The notes under the pieces: generated by a model
Database searches by the model: none
Told to the model about the DNA's origin: nothing
The model's input: the letters and a program-made list of their open reading frames with translations, nothing else
In this document: one piece after another, positions 46,646-56,043 of the stretch
Layout of the letters: each line of letters begins with the position of its first letter
Position numbering within the stretch: the stretch's first letter is position 1
Made by a program: the position numbers and the translations under genes
Assembly: GCA_902782665.1 (NCBI GenBank)
Contig: CACZOA010000049.1
Span: 29,889 to 93,888 of the forward strand
Direction of reading: 5' to 3'
Length of the DNA: 64,000 nucleotides
From: an uncultured Bacteroidales bacterium
GTDB lineage: Bacteria > Bacteroidota > Bacteroidia > Bacteroidales > Paludibacteraceae

Positions 46646-47230
46646 TTATTGTTCTCCTTCCTCCACCACTTGTATTTCTTTCTCGCCTCTTTTTATCCCC
46701 CATAGTTGCGAATCATCAATCTCTTCCAAAATCAATGGTTTCCTTGACACTTTCTCTATTTGCATATGCTCAATTTTTGTTTCATGTCGGGAATTAGGGT
46801 GAAAATGATTCGCCAATCGGATAATCGGATATAATGAAATTAAAGGAAAGACACAAACAAATAACAATATCCACCATTTCTTTCTTCTCTGGGATTCTGT
46901 CTCATTTTTCCATATTGGCATCATCTCATAATATCTGTGCATTCGCGGTTTTTCAAAATAATGAATTAAAAAAACGAATGGCAACCCCATCAACATAACA
47001 ACACCCCTTGAATATTTTTCTATTGCATCATGCAAAATGCCGATAAATAAGCCATCAAAAATTAAAATATCCAATGGGAACAAAGCAAACGTAATGAAAT
47101 AAAACATTTCAATTACAGACACCCACCAATGTGCAGAATCCTTAGAGTCTTTTCCTTTGTCGTTTTTTTCATAAAATTGATATGAACGATAATACAGATA
47201 TGGAAATATATGTTTGATTCTTGCTAACAT
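46646..47230 (-). CDS. Small membrane protein, array member A1 (probable immunity)
   Basis: A 194-residue protein: MLARIKHIFPYLYYRSYQFY start, four hydrophobic segments (TM1-2 near 45-85, TM3 near 90-110, TM4 near 130-150), the MMPIWKNETESQRRKKWWIL loop, and a charged C-terminal tail ending in VVEEGEQ. This is the longest, apparently intact member of type A. Its relatives are the frameshifted gene at 45663-46066 and 47288-47713. Membrane placement fits protection from a pore-former. Confidence 0.72.
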   Translation of the reverse strand: MLARIKHIFPYLYYRSYQFYEKNDKGKDSKDSAHWWVSVIEMFYFITFALFPLDILIFDGLFIGILHDAIEKYSRGVVMLMGLPFVFLIHYFEKPRMHRYYEMMPIWKNETESQRRKKWWILLFVCVFPLISLYPIIRLANHFHPNSRHETKIEHMQIEKVSRKPLILEEIDDSQLWGIKRGEKEIQVVEEGEQ

Positions 47231-47287
47231 ATCAATTTTCTATTCTATAATCTTCTATAATTAATTGACAACATACGTAATAACTCA

Positions 47288-47713
47288 CTATATATTGGAA
47301 TAATATATAACAGGAAGAAAAATCGGTAACATCAAACTCACAATCAAATATCCCCAAACTAGCACAGACCCCTTACGTTTTTCTTCTTTTGTCTCATTTT
47401 CAAACTCTTTTGTATACTCCTTCCATTTTTCTGGCTTATAAAAAAGAATATAATGAAGTATAATGAAAAGAGTCATAAGTAAAATCAATTCTATTTTACT
47501 AAAAACATATAAATTAAAAGAAAGAAATTCTAATGCCAAGAAAAAAAAAGTTAACACATGTGCAAAATGTATAAAAATCAATAAAAAAATGACTCTTATA
47601 TCTGGATCATTATCATTTATATGATACATTCTGTACACGAAATATCGATGAAATTTCTGAATGTCTTGAAATATATGTCTGATTCTTGCTAACATTTTCA
47701 TCTTACCCGTCAT
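47288..47713 (-). CDS. Small membrane protein, array member A2 (probable immunity)
   Basis: A 141-residue protein. The annotated start gives MTGKMKMLARIRHIF; an internal ATG at 47695 gives MLARIRHIF, like A1. It has four hydrophobic segments and the loop EYTKEFENETKEEKRKGSVL, a type-A hallmark. It has no long charged tail. The upstream sequence (GACGGGTAAAATGA) is shared with the gene at 45663-46066, showing recent duplication. Confidence 0.7.
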   Translation of the reverse strand: MTGKMKMLARIRHIFQDIQKFHRYFVYRMYHINDNDPDIRVIFLLIFIHFAHVLTFFFLALEFLSFNLYVFSKIELILLMTLFIILHYILFYKPEKWKEYTKEFENETKEEKRKGSVLVWGYLIVSLMLPIFLPVIYYSNI

Positions 47714-47863
47714 ACATATTGCCGTTTATGATTATTGTCTCGACATATCCATCTTAATTCAAATGCATTCACTACCCCCCAAAATTAAATTACTTCAAAC
47801 ATCACAACAAACAATACGTTACAGAAATAAGTTCAAAACTCAAATCATAGCATTATCTCACTT

Positions 47864-48259
47864 TTAACAAAAATAAGATTTTAAAGTATAAAACATAAAA
47901 AACAACAAAAGGCCAGTAAGGATATAAAATATAACGATTAAAATACCTTTATTCCTCTTCTTTATAGAAGATTCAGTTCCCCATTTTTTCTCTAATTCAT
48001 TATAATTAAGACTATCGAAATACTTATTCACAAACCAACTTAATGTTGCTATAAGTAAAACGATAAATATAATCAAAGCAGCACCAGAAAGAATAAAATC
48101 AGGGAATAAAAAACGTAATAATATCAACAATATACACACATGCATTCCTATCAACCACTCAATTGCACCTTTGGCTTTATCTTTTTCCACACCTGAATTC
48201 CGATATTGTTTTCTATAAAACAATATCAATCTGTAATATATGTATTTATACATCAACAT
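47864..48259 (-). CDS. Small four-helix membrane protein, array member B2 (probable immunity)
   Basis: A 131-residue membrane protein and paralogue of B1 (46189). It starts MLMYKYIYYRLILFYRKQYR and has four hydrophobic segments and YFDSLNYNELEKKWGTESSI. It lies 26 bases after the candidate effector at 48286, nearest in the array, and is therefore the best candidate for the cognate immunity protein. The B and A types share the plan of a Tyr-rich start, two TM pairs and a charged loop. Confidence 0.72.
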   Translation of the reverse strand: MLMYKYIYYRLILFYRKQYRNSGVEKDKAKGAIEWLIGMHVCILLILLRFLFPDFILSGAALIIFIVLLIATLSWFVNKYFDSLNYNELEKKWGTESSIKKRNKGILIVIFYILTGLLLFFMFYTLKSYFC

Positions 48260-48285
48260 TTGTCAAAAATATTTATCTTCTTTCG

Positions 48286-49098
48286 TTATTCATCCATTGT
48301 TTGATAGTAATCACAAATATCATACACGGTTGTTCCTATAAAATAAAATGCAGAAACACCTACTCCAATGGGACCACCCCAAAGAGCTAGACTTCCAAAA
48401 AATAAATCTGATACTTGTCGTACCTCGATTCCTTTAAGACCTTCTTCTTCAACATTTTCATAAATTCCATAAACAGTAAGTCCCATTCCTGCCCAGGTAA
48501 GTCCTCTACCAAATTTTGTCAATGCTTTATTCCTCGCCAATTTTTTAGCAGCTTCCTTAGATCTAGGAATCATTTCACCATTCTTTAACACAGGTTTTCC
48601 TTTGGCATTTGTTCTATACCAAACTGAAACCTTTCCATTCGTTTGAACATAATGTTCACTATCATATAAAAATTTTTCATAACTAGTCTGAGCTAAAGAC
48701 ATTACACCTACTCCATACGCCATTTTTTCGGCAACTGTTTTTGGCTTCCTTATTTTTTTGTTTTTTGTTGAATTCAAAACATTATTATTCCGAATAGAGG
48801 ATTCGTTTTTCGAAGCCACCAGTCCTTCTGAAACTGATTTTTTTCCTCCTTCCAAAGACTTTACAACCTGTTCTTCCGATGTATCTATATACTGACAGAC
48901 AATCGATTTTTGAACTGGATATTGAGAATACAAATATTCATAATGTGAGGTAGATACCTTTCTTATCGCTGGATTAAGATACTCCAACCCAAACGTCACA
49001 TTTAAAAATGCGTACCCAACCCCAATAATGTATCCTTCATATGTCATGCCTTTTTGGCACAACTCGAAAAATTCTTCCTCTGTAATGTATTCTTCCAT
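48286..49098 (-). CDS. TssD-linked effector, candidate pore-forming toxin
   Basis: A 270-residue protein with no named family. Residues 1-~75 are mildly hydrophobic (KGMTYEGYIIGVGYAFLNVT). The middle is basic and polar. The last ~70 residues form Gly-rich hydrophobic helices (RGLTWAGMGLTVYGIYENVE; FFGSLALWGGPIGVGVSAFY; FIGTTVYDICDYY), a pattern like glycine-zipper pore-formers. It begins 4 bases after a TssD paralogue, which probably carries it, and is followed by membrane-protein genes that could be its immunity set. Confidence 0.65.
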   Translation of the reverse strand: MEEYITEEEFFELCQKGMTYEGYIIGVGYAFLNVTFGLEYLNPAIRKVSTSHYEYLYSQYPVQKSIVCQYIDTSEEQVVKSLEGGKKSVSEGLVASKNESSIRNNNVLNSTKNKKIRKPKTVAEKMAYGVGVMSLAQTSYEKFLYDSEHYVQTNGKVSVWYRTNAKGKPVLKNGEMIPRSKEAAKKLARNKALTKFGRGLTWAGMGLTVYGIYENVEEEGLKGIEVRQVSDLFFGSLALWGGPIGVGVSAFYFIGTTVYDICDYYQTMDE

Positions 49099-49101
49099 CT
49101 C

Positions 49102-49527
49102 TTATTTCACCCAATTTTTGTCAATAAGCAAATCATTCATTCTCAACTCTGGAGATGAAATCGAAAAAGAAGTCAGACATCCAGTACCCAAATTTACTTT
49201 TTGGCTCAATCCTACGCATACACCTTCATTAAAATCAATACGTAACGCTGGGCTCTCTGTTTCATTTTTAAATACAATGGATCCACTGACACGCAAATGA
49301 TCATTCGTAGCCCATCTCACTAAATTAGAATCTGGAATTGTAGAAAGAACAAGCGATAAAACACCAGAACGAACCTCACTCTGCGGCTCGCCTTTTCCAT
49401 CGACTGGTTGTACAAACGATGTGGAAAATTGTTTTACTTCATACTCTTTTCCAAAGCACTCAAAATATACACTTAAATTTCCATCCGGATTCTTAAAAAA
49501 TGAATTAATCGCATCTTGTATAGCCAT
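49102..49527 (-). CDS. T6SS tube protein TssD, effector-linked copy 2
   Basis: A 141-residue TssD paralogue: LSVYFECFGKEYEVKQFSTS, DGKGEPQSEVRSGVLSLVLS, GSIVFKNETESPALRIDFNE, ending LLIDKNWVK. It has an N-terminal extension of about 15 residues (MAIQDAINSFFKNPDG) not seen in the main copy. TssD hexamers can hold an effector in their lumen. It is immediately followed by the candidate pore-former, so it is probably its carrier. Confidence 0.88.
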   Translation of the reverse strand: MAIQDAINSFFKNPDGNLSVYFECFGKEYEVKQFSTSFVQPVDGKGEPQSEVRSGVLSLVLSTIPDSNLVRWATNDHLRVSGSIVFKNETESPALRIDFNEGVCVGLSQKVNLGTGCLTSFSISSPELRMNDLLIDKNWVK

Positions 49528-49534
49528 ACTCGTA

Positions 49535-49942
49535 TTATTTATTTACCCAACTATTTTCGACAGAGTAACTATCTATCATTATCTGCTTTGCTGCAATCAC
49601 AAATGAAGATGCCACATATCCCTTTCCTGATTGATTATAAGAAAAATCTAGCTTTACACATGTACCTGTAGAGAAAGAAATTTCTTGTAACTTTTTACCT
49701 TCGTTATCAAAAACAGATATTGAACCATCTTTGTATCGATATGGATTAACCATAAAGTCAATCAACTCTTTAGTCGGCACACCTGGATATACCATACTAA
49801 TAGAACCCAAAAAAACATTGCTTTGAGGCTTTCCCTTATCATCAATATGCTGATAAAGTTCATATGAAAAATCCACTAACTCGTAACCTGAATTAGCAAT
49901 TCCTCCATAAGAAAATTGTAGTACCGTCTTATAACCAAACAT
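49535..49942 (-). CDS. T6SS tube protein TssD, effector-linked copy 3
   Basis: A 135-residue TssD paralogue: FSYGGIANSGYELVDFSYEL, DDKGKPQSNVFLGSISMVYP, GSISVFDNEGKKLQEISFST, ending YSVENSWVNK. It shares only the fold pattern with the other two copies. It begins the sub-operon of two TssD proteins, effector and immunity array. No effector of its own is next to it. Confidence 0.88.
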   Translation of the reverse strand: MFGYKTVLQFSYGGIANSGYELVDFSYELYQHIDDKGKPQSNVFLGSISMVYPGVPTKELIDFMVNPYRYKDGSISVFDNEGKKLQEISFSTGTCVKLDFSYNQSGKGYVASSFVIAAKQIMIDSYSVENSWVNK

Positions 49943-49978
49943 AAAATCTTATAAATTAGTGCATTAAACATTATTAAC

Positions 49979-50011
49979 CAAACATACGCCACAGGTAAAA
50001 GAACAAACAAT
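49979..50011 (-). promoter_or_regulatory. Possible promoter for the TssD-effector sub-operon
   Basis: On the minus strand TATGTTTG (49986-49979) with ATTG (50011-50008) 21 bases upstream, in the 196-base gap between clpV and the TssD gene at 49942. Confidence 0.45.
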
Positions 50012-50138
50012 ATTTTCAAGTTGTTTTTTTCGGTTACCGTAATTATCGCTAACAAATATAATGTCCGTCAGTGTTTTATCCAAAAAATTCAGGTCTATTT
50101 TGACGTTCGGAAATGGTCTGCCCGAATTGATTTCGGAC

Positions 50139-52637
50139 TCAACCACGCACGACATTCCATTTTATATTGTTCTCATTATCAAGATCTCCACACAGTTTGT
50201 CTCCACTCTTCAACTCTCCAGAAAGGATCATACGTGAGATCGGGCGACGCAGGTAGTTCCTTACTACTCCTGACACCTGTCGTGCTCCATACTTCGGAGT
50301 GAAGCCCTTGAATGCCAACTCTTTCTTCGCAGCATCTGTCAACTCGATATCCATGTTCTGTACTGTCAATAGCTTGCGGAATCCCTGGAACTGGATCTCG
50401 AAGATCTGCATCAAGATCGACTCTCCGATTGGTGAGAATGGCACAATCTCTGAAAGACGTGCAAGGAACTCTGGACGGAAATGTCGGCCCATCACCTCCA
50501 TCATCTGCAATGTGGTAGGCACTCGTCCTTCCTCTAGCTCCTTTGAAATCCACTCACTTCCCACATTCGATGTGAAGATTATGATAGCATTGGAGAAATC
50601 GCCCTCTTTTCCTAATCTGTCGTGCAACTTTCCTTCATCCAAAATCTGCAGGAACAAATCGAAAACCGAAGGATGGGCTTTCTCTATCTCGTCGAACAAA
50701 ACGACTGAATATGGCTGCTGGCGTATCTTGTTGACCAACATTCCTCCCTCTTCATATCCTACATATCCCGGAGGTGCTCCATATAGAAGTGCGACGGAAT
50801 GCTCTTCCTTAAACTCTGACATGTCGAATCGGATCATCGCTTTCTCGTCGTTGAACAACGCTTCCGCCAATGCCTTCGTCAGCTCTGTCTTACCTGTTCC
50901 TGTTGGTCCGAGGAAGAAGAATGATCCTATTGGCTGACCTGCCTTGTTCATTCCGCTTCGTGATTCCAAAATCGCATCAGTCAATGATTTCAAGGCTCTG
51001 TCCTGTCCCACAACTCGCTGACGCAGGATTGTCTCCATATTAAGCAGACGTTCCTTCTCTCCAGCCTGGATCTTGCCAATCGGAATACCTGTCTTGGATG
51101 CCACGACAGCGGCGATATGCTCTGGCACCACCGTCTCAATCTTTTCTTTCGACATCTCTGCCAAGTTTTCTGCAAGTCGACGCAATTTATCTGTAAGTGC
51201 AGGAATATCAATCTCTTTATCGACCTCATATTCCACTTTAGCCTGGACAATCGGACTCAATCGGCTCACTATGCTCAGTTCGATATTCTTCAATTTAGTC
51301 AGATAATCTTCATCAGACAATTCAGAGCGACGCTGCTCCACATTATCCAACTCACGAGTCAGCCACGCCTGCTCTCCCGCAGTCGTTTCATTCACCATCT
51401 TGACTGCCGCCATAGTACGGTCGAGCAGGTCAATCGCTGAATCAGGCAAACGTCTGTCCTTGACATATCGTTTTGCCATACGCACACAATTGGAAAGAGC
51501 CTCATCACTCACTTTCAGATTATGGTATGTCTCATAGTTTTCCTTGACAAAGCCGACCATTGTAACGGCATCATCCGTGTTTGGTTCTGCAAGTGTAAGA
51601 AGCTCAAAACGACGGTTGAGAGCGGAATCTGGCTCCACCACTTTTCTATATTCATCCTGAGTTGTCGCTCCGATAACAGTCAGATCACCCTTCGACAATT
51701 CTGGTTTTAGAATATTTACAGCTCCACTGTTTCCCTGTTTCGCGTCGAGCAGGATATGGATTTCATCAATGAATAGGATGACTTTCTCGATCTGACGCAG
51801 TTCGCTGATCAACTTCTTCAGACGGTCTTCAATCTCTCCCTTATACGTTGCTCCTGCAATCAATGCTCCACAATCCAGTTCCCATATCTCAGTGTTTTCC
51901 AAGAACGTAGGAACATTGCCGTTTACGATATTATATGCGAGGCCTTCTACCAATGCCGTCTTACCTACTCCGGAATCTCCAGTCACCATAACATTAGGTT
52001 TGCTGCGACGACCAAGTATCTCCATCATCTGGCGGATCTCATTGTCACGGCTAACGATAGAATGTAGTTTTCCATCTCTTGCCTCATCCGTTTTGCAGAC
52101 GCAATATTTCTCCAAATTCGTTTTAGACGCAGATGCATCAGAAGCACCGTCGAAAGAAGACATAGGAATATTCACATTGGCATTAGCCTTTTTATTCCCA
52201 TTGTCTCCGATAAAACAATCCCAAATATCTTTCTCTCTTATAGGGAACGACCTCAACTGGTCAGCTGAAAAACCGACCTCAGGACGAGAAAGAGCACACA
52301 ATGTGCAGATAGGATTGATCTCAAGAAGACCCAGCTTCAAACGGACGTTGTCTGCCTCCTCGAAGACCTTGTAAACATTTGCATCTGGCTCAATTTCAGC
52401 AACACCTCCCAATTTTTCGCACTCCTCCATTCTGATCTCAGCCCACTCCTCAAGGTATGACAGATCCTTGCCAATCGACAAAACAAAATCAGCCAGACCA
52501 ACTTCCTTGTGAAGCATCGCCTTCAACAGATGAGCCGGAGTATATTTTGCATTGCCATACTCTCTAGCGAAAGATTTGGCGATGCTGACTGCTGTCTGCA
52601 GTTCACTATTTAAGTTTAGAAAATCCATAAAATTCAA
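50139..52637 (-). CDS. tssH: T6SS AAA+ ATPase ClpV (TssH)
   Basis: An 832-residue Hsp100 ATPase that disassembles contracted sheath for reuse. The Clp N-domain is at 1-150. NBD1 has Walker A GDSGVGKT near 219 and Walker B VILFIDEIH. A coiled-coil middle domain follows, then NBD2 with GPTGTGKT near 577 and VVLFDEIEKAHPSVFD. The motifs are intact. It is the last gene of the long tssE-clpV run; the two TssD-effector genes come next. Confidence 0.95.
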   Translation of the reverse strand: MNFMDFLNLNSELQTAVSIAKSFAREYGNAKYTPAHLLKAMLHKEVGLADFVLSIGKDLSYLEEWAEIRMEECEKLGGVAEIEPDANVYKVFEEADNVRLKLGLLEINPICTLCALSRPEVGFSADQLRSFPIREKDIWDCFIGDNGNKKANANVNIPMSSFDGASDASASKTNLEKYCVCKTDEARDGKLHSIVSRDNEIRQMMEILGRRSKPNVMVTGDSGVGKTALVEGLAYNIVNGNVPTFLENTEIWELDCGALIAGATYKGEIEDRLKKLISELRQIEKVILFIDEIHILLDAKQGNSGAVNILKPELSKGDLTVIGATTQDEYRKVVEPDSALNRRFELLTLAEPNTDDAVTMVGFVKENYETYHNLKVSDEALSNCVRMAKRYVKDRRLPDSAIDLLDRTMAAVKMVNETTAGEQAWLTRELDNVEQRRSELSDEDYLTKLKNIELSIVSRLSPIVQAKVEYEVDKEIDIPALTDKLRRLAENLAEMSKEKIETVVPEHIAAVVASKTGIPIGKIQAGEKERLLNMETILRQRVVGQDRALKSLTDAILESRSGMNKAGQPIGSFFFLGPTGTGKTELTKALAEALFNDEKAMIRFDMSEFKEEHSVALLYGAPPGYVGYEEGGMLVNKIRQQPYSVVLFDEIEKAHPSVFDLFLQILDEGKLHDRLGKEGDFSNAIIIFTSNVGSEWISKELEEGRVPTTLQMMEVMGRHFRPEFLARLSEIVPFSPIGESILMQIFEIQFQGFRKLLTVQNMDIELTDAAKKELAFKGFTPKYGARQVSGVVRNYLRRPISRMILSGELKSGDKLCGDLDNENNIKWNVVRG

Positions 52638-52658
52638 TTTTAAACAAGTAATGGTAGA

Positions 52659-55115
52659 TTAAGGCAATAAAGAAGAGTCGATTGTATAGTAGGTCTGACC
52701 ATTAAACTCGTACTTATTGCTGTTGTTTATCGCGTCTTCCAATGCTTTCTGTTTTGCGAACAAATATTCCTGCATCATATCCAACTTAGCATCTGGAAGT
52801 GCTTTGCGACTTTTCAGTTTAGAAAGCCTCAATGTGCTCAACACTGGATCAAACGATAACATTGAAATTGCCTCCTGCTGATTTTTCGAAAGAGTCATCT
52901 TTTTCAACTTTGACTTCTTCTTTGGATAAACTTTTTCATATTTAGCCCAACGAAGATATGTCTTATACATTGATTTTCTTGCTTTTGACGTTCTTTTGTA
53001 ACGACGTTGTCCCGCTTGTACGTCAACACGTCTTTTACTTATCATATCCGGACATGAACGTAACTTATCTTTCTTTTTAGCAGACTGAACATTTTTTGTA
53101 TCCACTCTCACTTCCAACAGATCGCGCATGAACTGACGGATGCGATTCAATTCTGAGTCTGTCACAAAAAGCATATACTTTCCCTTTTTCAGATCCTTCG
53201 AACTGACTTTCAGATCTGTCGGATAATTGGTGACAGGATTCATAGGGAACAATGGTTTGAAATGAGCGGACAGATCCTGGAATGAGGTAGGATATCCTCC
53301 AAGTTTCAGCCAATCCAGATTAATTGAAGTACGCCATACACTTGAATGTTCAAACGATTTCTTTATATGGTCGAACACACTTCTTGTCTCTTGCTCTATC
53401 ATAGAGATTGTGGAATCGGTCACCGACAGCAACAAATCCGGAGAGAGAGCCTCTTGTTTTTTCGGGAAAATCACCCATCCCTGGTGCATACTGTTCTTAG
53501 GATAATCAAGACCATACACATTCTCCGAGAATTCCTTATATCTGTTGCTAGAGCACAACTGTTCAGAGCTGACCAACTGTTTCTTCTTCTTTTTAGAAAG
53601 TTGTTCCGCAGAACGAGATATCATATCCTCAACCTGCAACACGAAATTATTGAATGTATTTCCACTGTTTGAGAACAATTGGCAACCGATGATTCTGCAA
53701 TTATTCTTCACCAGACTGTTGACTAACGCATTGTCAATCTGCTCCTTTTGGTTTCCATTCTCACCGATCACAATGACAATATTCTGTTCATCACTATGCT
53801 GCGACAACATGTTGACAGCGCCACGCAATGCTGACCACGCATCATAAGAGTAATCAACTTTACGGCTGTGGACTTCTGCATACTTCTCCAAATTTGAGAG
53901 TGCCTGCCCCACATTATCCATCGGCATGCATCTTGAAGTGCTTTTGTTTTCAGTATCAAAACCGACATAATAGCCAAGACGGAAATGGAATTCTGAACTA
54001 TGTTTCTTTATTATCCAATCCAACTGCTGAAGGAAATTGACATACTGATTGAATTTTGCGACAACCTCTCTCTGTCCAGAAAACACAACCATAATATTAA
54101 TCTTCTTCAGATTCTCCTGCAAATCCTCGTAAAATGGCTTTGTAATAGGCGTGCCAGCAAGGCTGTAAACCAGATTACAGTCATCATTGATAACAGGAAT
54201 AGGAGTCGCTGTCTTTAAGACAACATCATCAGATTTTTCCGAGACTTCATTTATTCCATAAATAGGATCCACGCCGACAAAATTTGGAATCTTGTTTGAT
54301 CTCAAATATTTGATCTCCGATTTTTTGGGGATAGAGAATGAAGTGCCTGTATATGGGCTCATGAATGCGAACTGTTTGATCGGCATCTCTGAGAAATCTC
54401 CATACAGCATCTCACCCAATGGACGAAGCATCGAAGAGGAAACCCAACCAGATGTGACAGTTGATGCAGTCAATGGAGTCAGATTTTCTGTTCCAATCAC
54501 AAGACATTTGTCTTTATCCTCACTACGTTTTGCCAAGAAAATAGGCTTTTGAAACGGAATCGTGCCAATCGGATTAAGCAATTCTGGCTCTTTATACAGT
54601 GTGACCTCTCCTTTAGTGAAGAATTTCTCTGTATTAGTCAACGGTGATGTATCATTGACCATCGTGATCATTTTCATCACCAAACCAGTCGCCACATCAG
54701 TCACGGCATTGGAAGACAACACCAGATTAGATTTGGGCATCCAACCCAAATACTCCGCTTTGTTCGGATCTTTCACACGTCGGCCTTCAAAAACACCCTT
54801 TTCATATTTGACAACCTCCACATAATCACCCTCTTCATCAATAACTGCCAAAGGCTCAAAATATGAGACCTCTTTCAGTTTGACTTTTCCGCCTGGAATA
54901 TGATATGTAGGATTCAAATCCCTGTCTGAATAGACAATCCATGGAGTCTTCCTCTCTGCTGACTTCGGAACTGACACCTCTCCACAGCAATAATTTCTAG
55001 TATACTCGTCAGGTGTCTTCATTATCTTTGTCGAGGATCTGACAGGTTTACATGCTGTGCTAAGGACTAAAAATCCGCATGCAATAAAGGGAAATACACG
55101 CTTAAACAACATCAT
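52659..55115 (-). CDS. tssR: T6SS envelope lipoprotein TssR
   Basis: An 818-residue protein specific to Bacteroidota T6SS. It has a lipoprotein signal (FPFIACGFLVLSTAC, lipid Cys at 22). An SH3-like N-terminal part (WIVYSDRDLNPTYHIPGGKV), a VWA-like middle region (KKINIMVVFSGQREVVAKFN) and a basic C-terminus follow. TssR belongs to the TssN-O-P-Q-R set that stands in for the TssJLM envelope complex in this subtype. Position beside clpV supports the call. Confidence 0.85.
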   Translation of the reverse strand: MMLFKRVFPFIACGFLVLSTACKPVRSSTKIMKTPDEYTRNYCCGEVSVPKSAERKTPWIVYSDRDLNPTYHIPGGKVKLKEVSYFEPLAVIDEEGDYVEVVKYEKGVFEGRRVKDPNKAEYLGWMPKSNLVLSSNAVTDVATGLVMKMITMVNDTSPLTNTEKFFTKGEVTLYKEPELLNPIGTIPFQKPIFLAKRSEDKDKCLVIGTENLTPLTASTVTSGWVSSSMLRPLGEMLYGDFSEMPIKQFAFMSPYTGTSFSIPKKSEIKYLRSNKIPNFVGVDPIYGINEVSEKSDDVVLKTATPIPVINDDCNLVYSLAGTPITKPFYEDLQENLKKINIMVVFSGQREVVAKFNQYVNFLQQLDWIIKKHSSEFHFRLGYYVGFDTENKSTSRCMPMDNVGQALSNLEKYAEVHSRKVDYSYDAWSALRGAVNMLSQHSDEQNIVIVIGENGNQKEQIDNALVNSLVKNNCRIIGCQLFSNSGNTFNNFVLQVEDMISRSAEQLSKKKKKQLVSSEQLCSSNRYKEFSENVYGLDYPKNSMHQGWVIFPKKQEALSPDLLLSVTDSTISMIEQETRSVFDHIKKSFEHSSVWRTSINLDWLKLGGYPTSFQDLSAHFKPLFPMNPVTNYPTDLKVSSKDLKKGKYMLFVTDSELNRIRQFMRDLLEVRVDTKNVQSAKKKDKLRSCPDMISKRRVDVQAGQRRYKRTSKARKSMYKTYLRWAKYEKVYPKKKSKLKKMTLSKNQQEAISMLSFDPVLSTLRLSKLKSRKALPDAKLDMMQEYLFAKQKALEDAINNSNKYEFNGQTYYTIDSSLLP

Positions 55116-55152
55116 TTCTTATTTTTTTTCTTTTTCACATCTAATTAACACA

Positions 55153-56043
55153 TCAATTGCAGGATACCTGATTCACCAACAATCTCTTTATCCGTCCCTT
55201 CTTATCACGTTCCGCATTCACATCCATTATGACGGTAGACTGTTGTTTGCCAAGGATTTTCAAACCATTACAATAAGAATAAAAATCATTCTCATTTGTA
55301 CCGTTGATCAATACCATGACATTCGAATTTCCATGCAAATAATGTCTCAACAGATAATTATAGTTTGTATTGAACACATTTCTCTCATCGATGATCTGCT
55401 GCAGTCTTCTCTTGAAGTCGTCGGATGCCTGAGCATCTGTGTCAGAACTTTCATCGATAGCAAACTCTGGCAACACTTCAATAGTATGGACAATCGGATA
55501 CATCATATTGCCAGCCATCAGTTTCACTTCGTAAACACCTACTTTTGAATATACATAGATAGGATTCTGCTCCTGAGAATCAACCTGTCCACTCTCACCG
55601 AACTCCCATCTCCAGTTATCGGAATTGCCGCAAGCCATAAAGACGACACGCTCGTTTTGTACAACTTTCGACGGTGCCTTTATCCTTATCAACTTACTGT
55701 CATTGGCAGACTTGCTATCCCTCACATTTACTATAAAACATTGGCTTTTCTCTCGGTTGACAATCAATCTGATCTGATAACGTCCTGCCTCCTTGAATGT
55801 ATAAAAGCCGGTTTTGTTGTAGGAGATATCACCGTTTCCAAACTCCCACAATATGTGTGAGGTATTGTACGTACTGTCCGAATAACGAATTGGAGACCCT
55901 AATTCAACATCCAACGGAGATACAGAGGCACGAATAGAAATACCAGCCGTGCATGATTTGATTATCAATGAACCTCCAATCAGGATCAACATCATAGCAA
56001 CGACTATCAACTGACCTTTTGAAAATAGTTTATTCATAATCAA
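55153..56043 (-). CDS. T6SS PKD-domain envelope protein (TssP/TssQ-type)
   Basis: A 296-residue protein with one N-terminal membrane segment (LIVVAMMLILIGGSLIIKSC) and two PKD-like beta domains in the periplasm (SHILWEFGNGDISYNKTGFY; NWRWEFGESGQVDSQEQNPI). The C-terminal ~100 residues form an alpha/beta OmpA-like or oligomerising part. It overlaps the preceding gene by 4 bases. It belongs to the Bacteroidota-specific envelope set, but I am not certain which letter, TssP or TssQ, applies. Confidence 0.7.
   Translation of the reverse strand: MIMNKLFSKGQLIVVAMMLILIGGSLIIKSCTAGISIRASVSPLDVELGSPIRYSDSTYNTSHILWEFGNGDISYNKTGFYTFKEAGRYQIRLIVNREKSQCFIVNVRDSKSANDSKLIRIKAPSKVVQNERVVFMACGNSDNWRWEFGESGQVDSQEQNPIYVYSKVGVYEVKLMAGNMMYPIVHTIEVLPEFAIDESSDTDAQASDDFKRRLQQIIDERNVFNTNYNYLLRHYLHGNSNVMVLINGTNENDFYSYCNGLKILGKQQSTVIMDVNAERDKKGRIKRLLVNQVSCN

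Noticed and set aside
49964-50155. A 63-codon minus-strand frame between clpV and the TssD gene
   Set aside because: Overlaps the clpV end, has no recognisable features, and the stretch holds a likely promoter.
50179-50553. A 124-codon minus-strand frame inside clpV
   Set aside because: Shifted frame inside the conserved C-terminal domain of ClpV.
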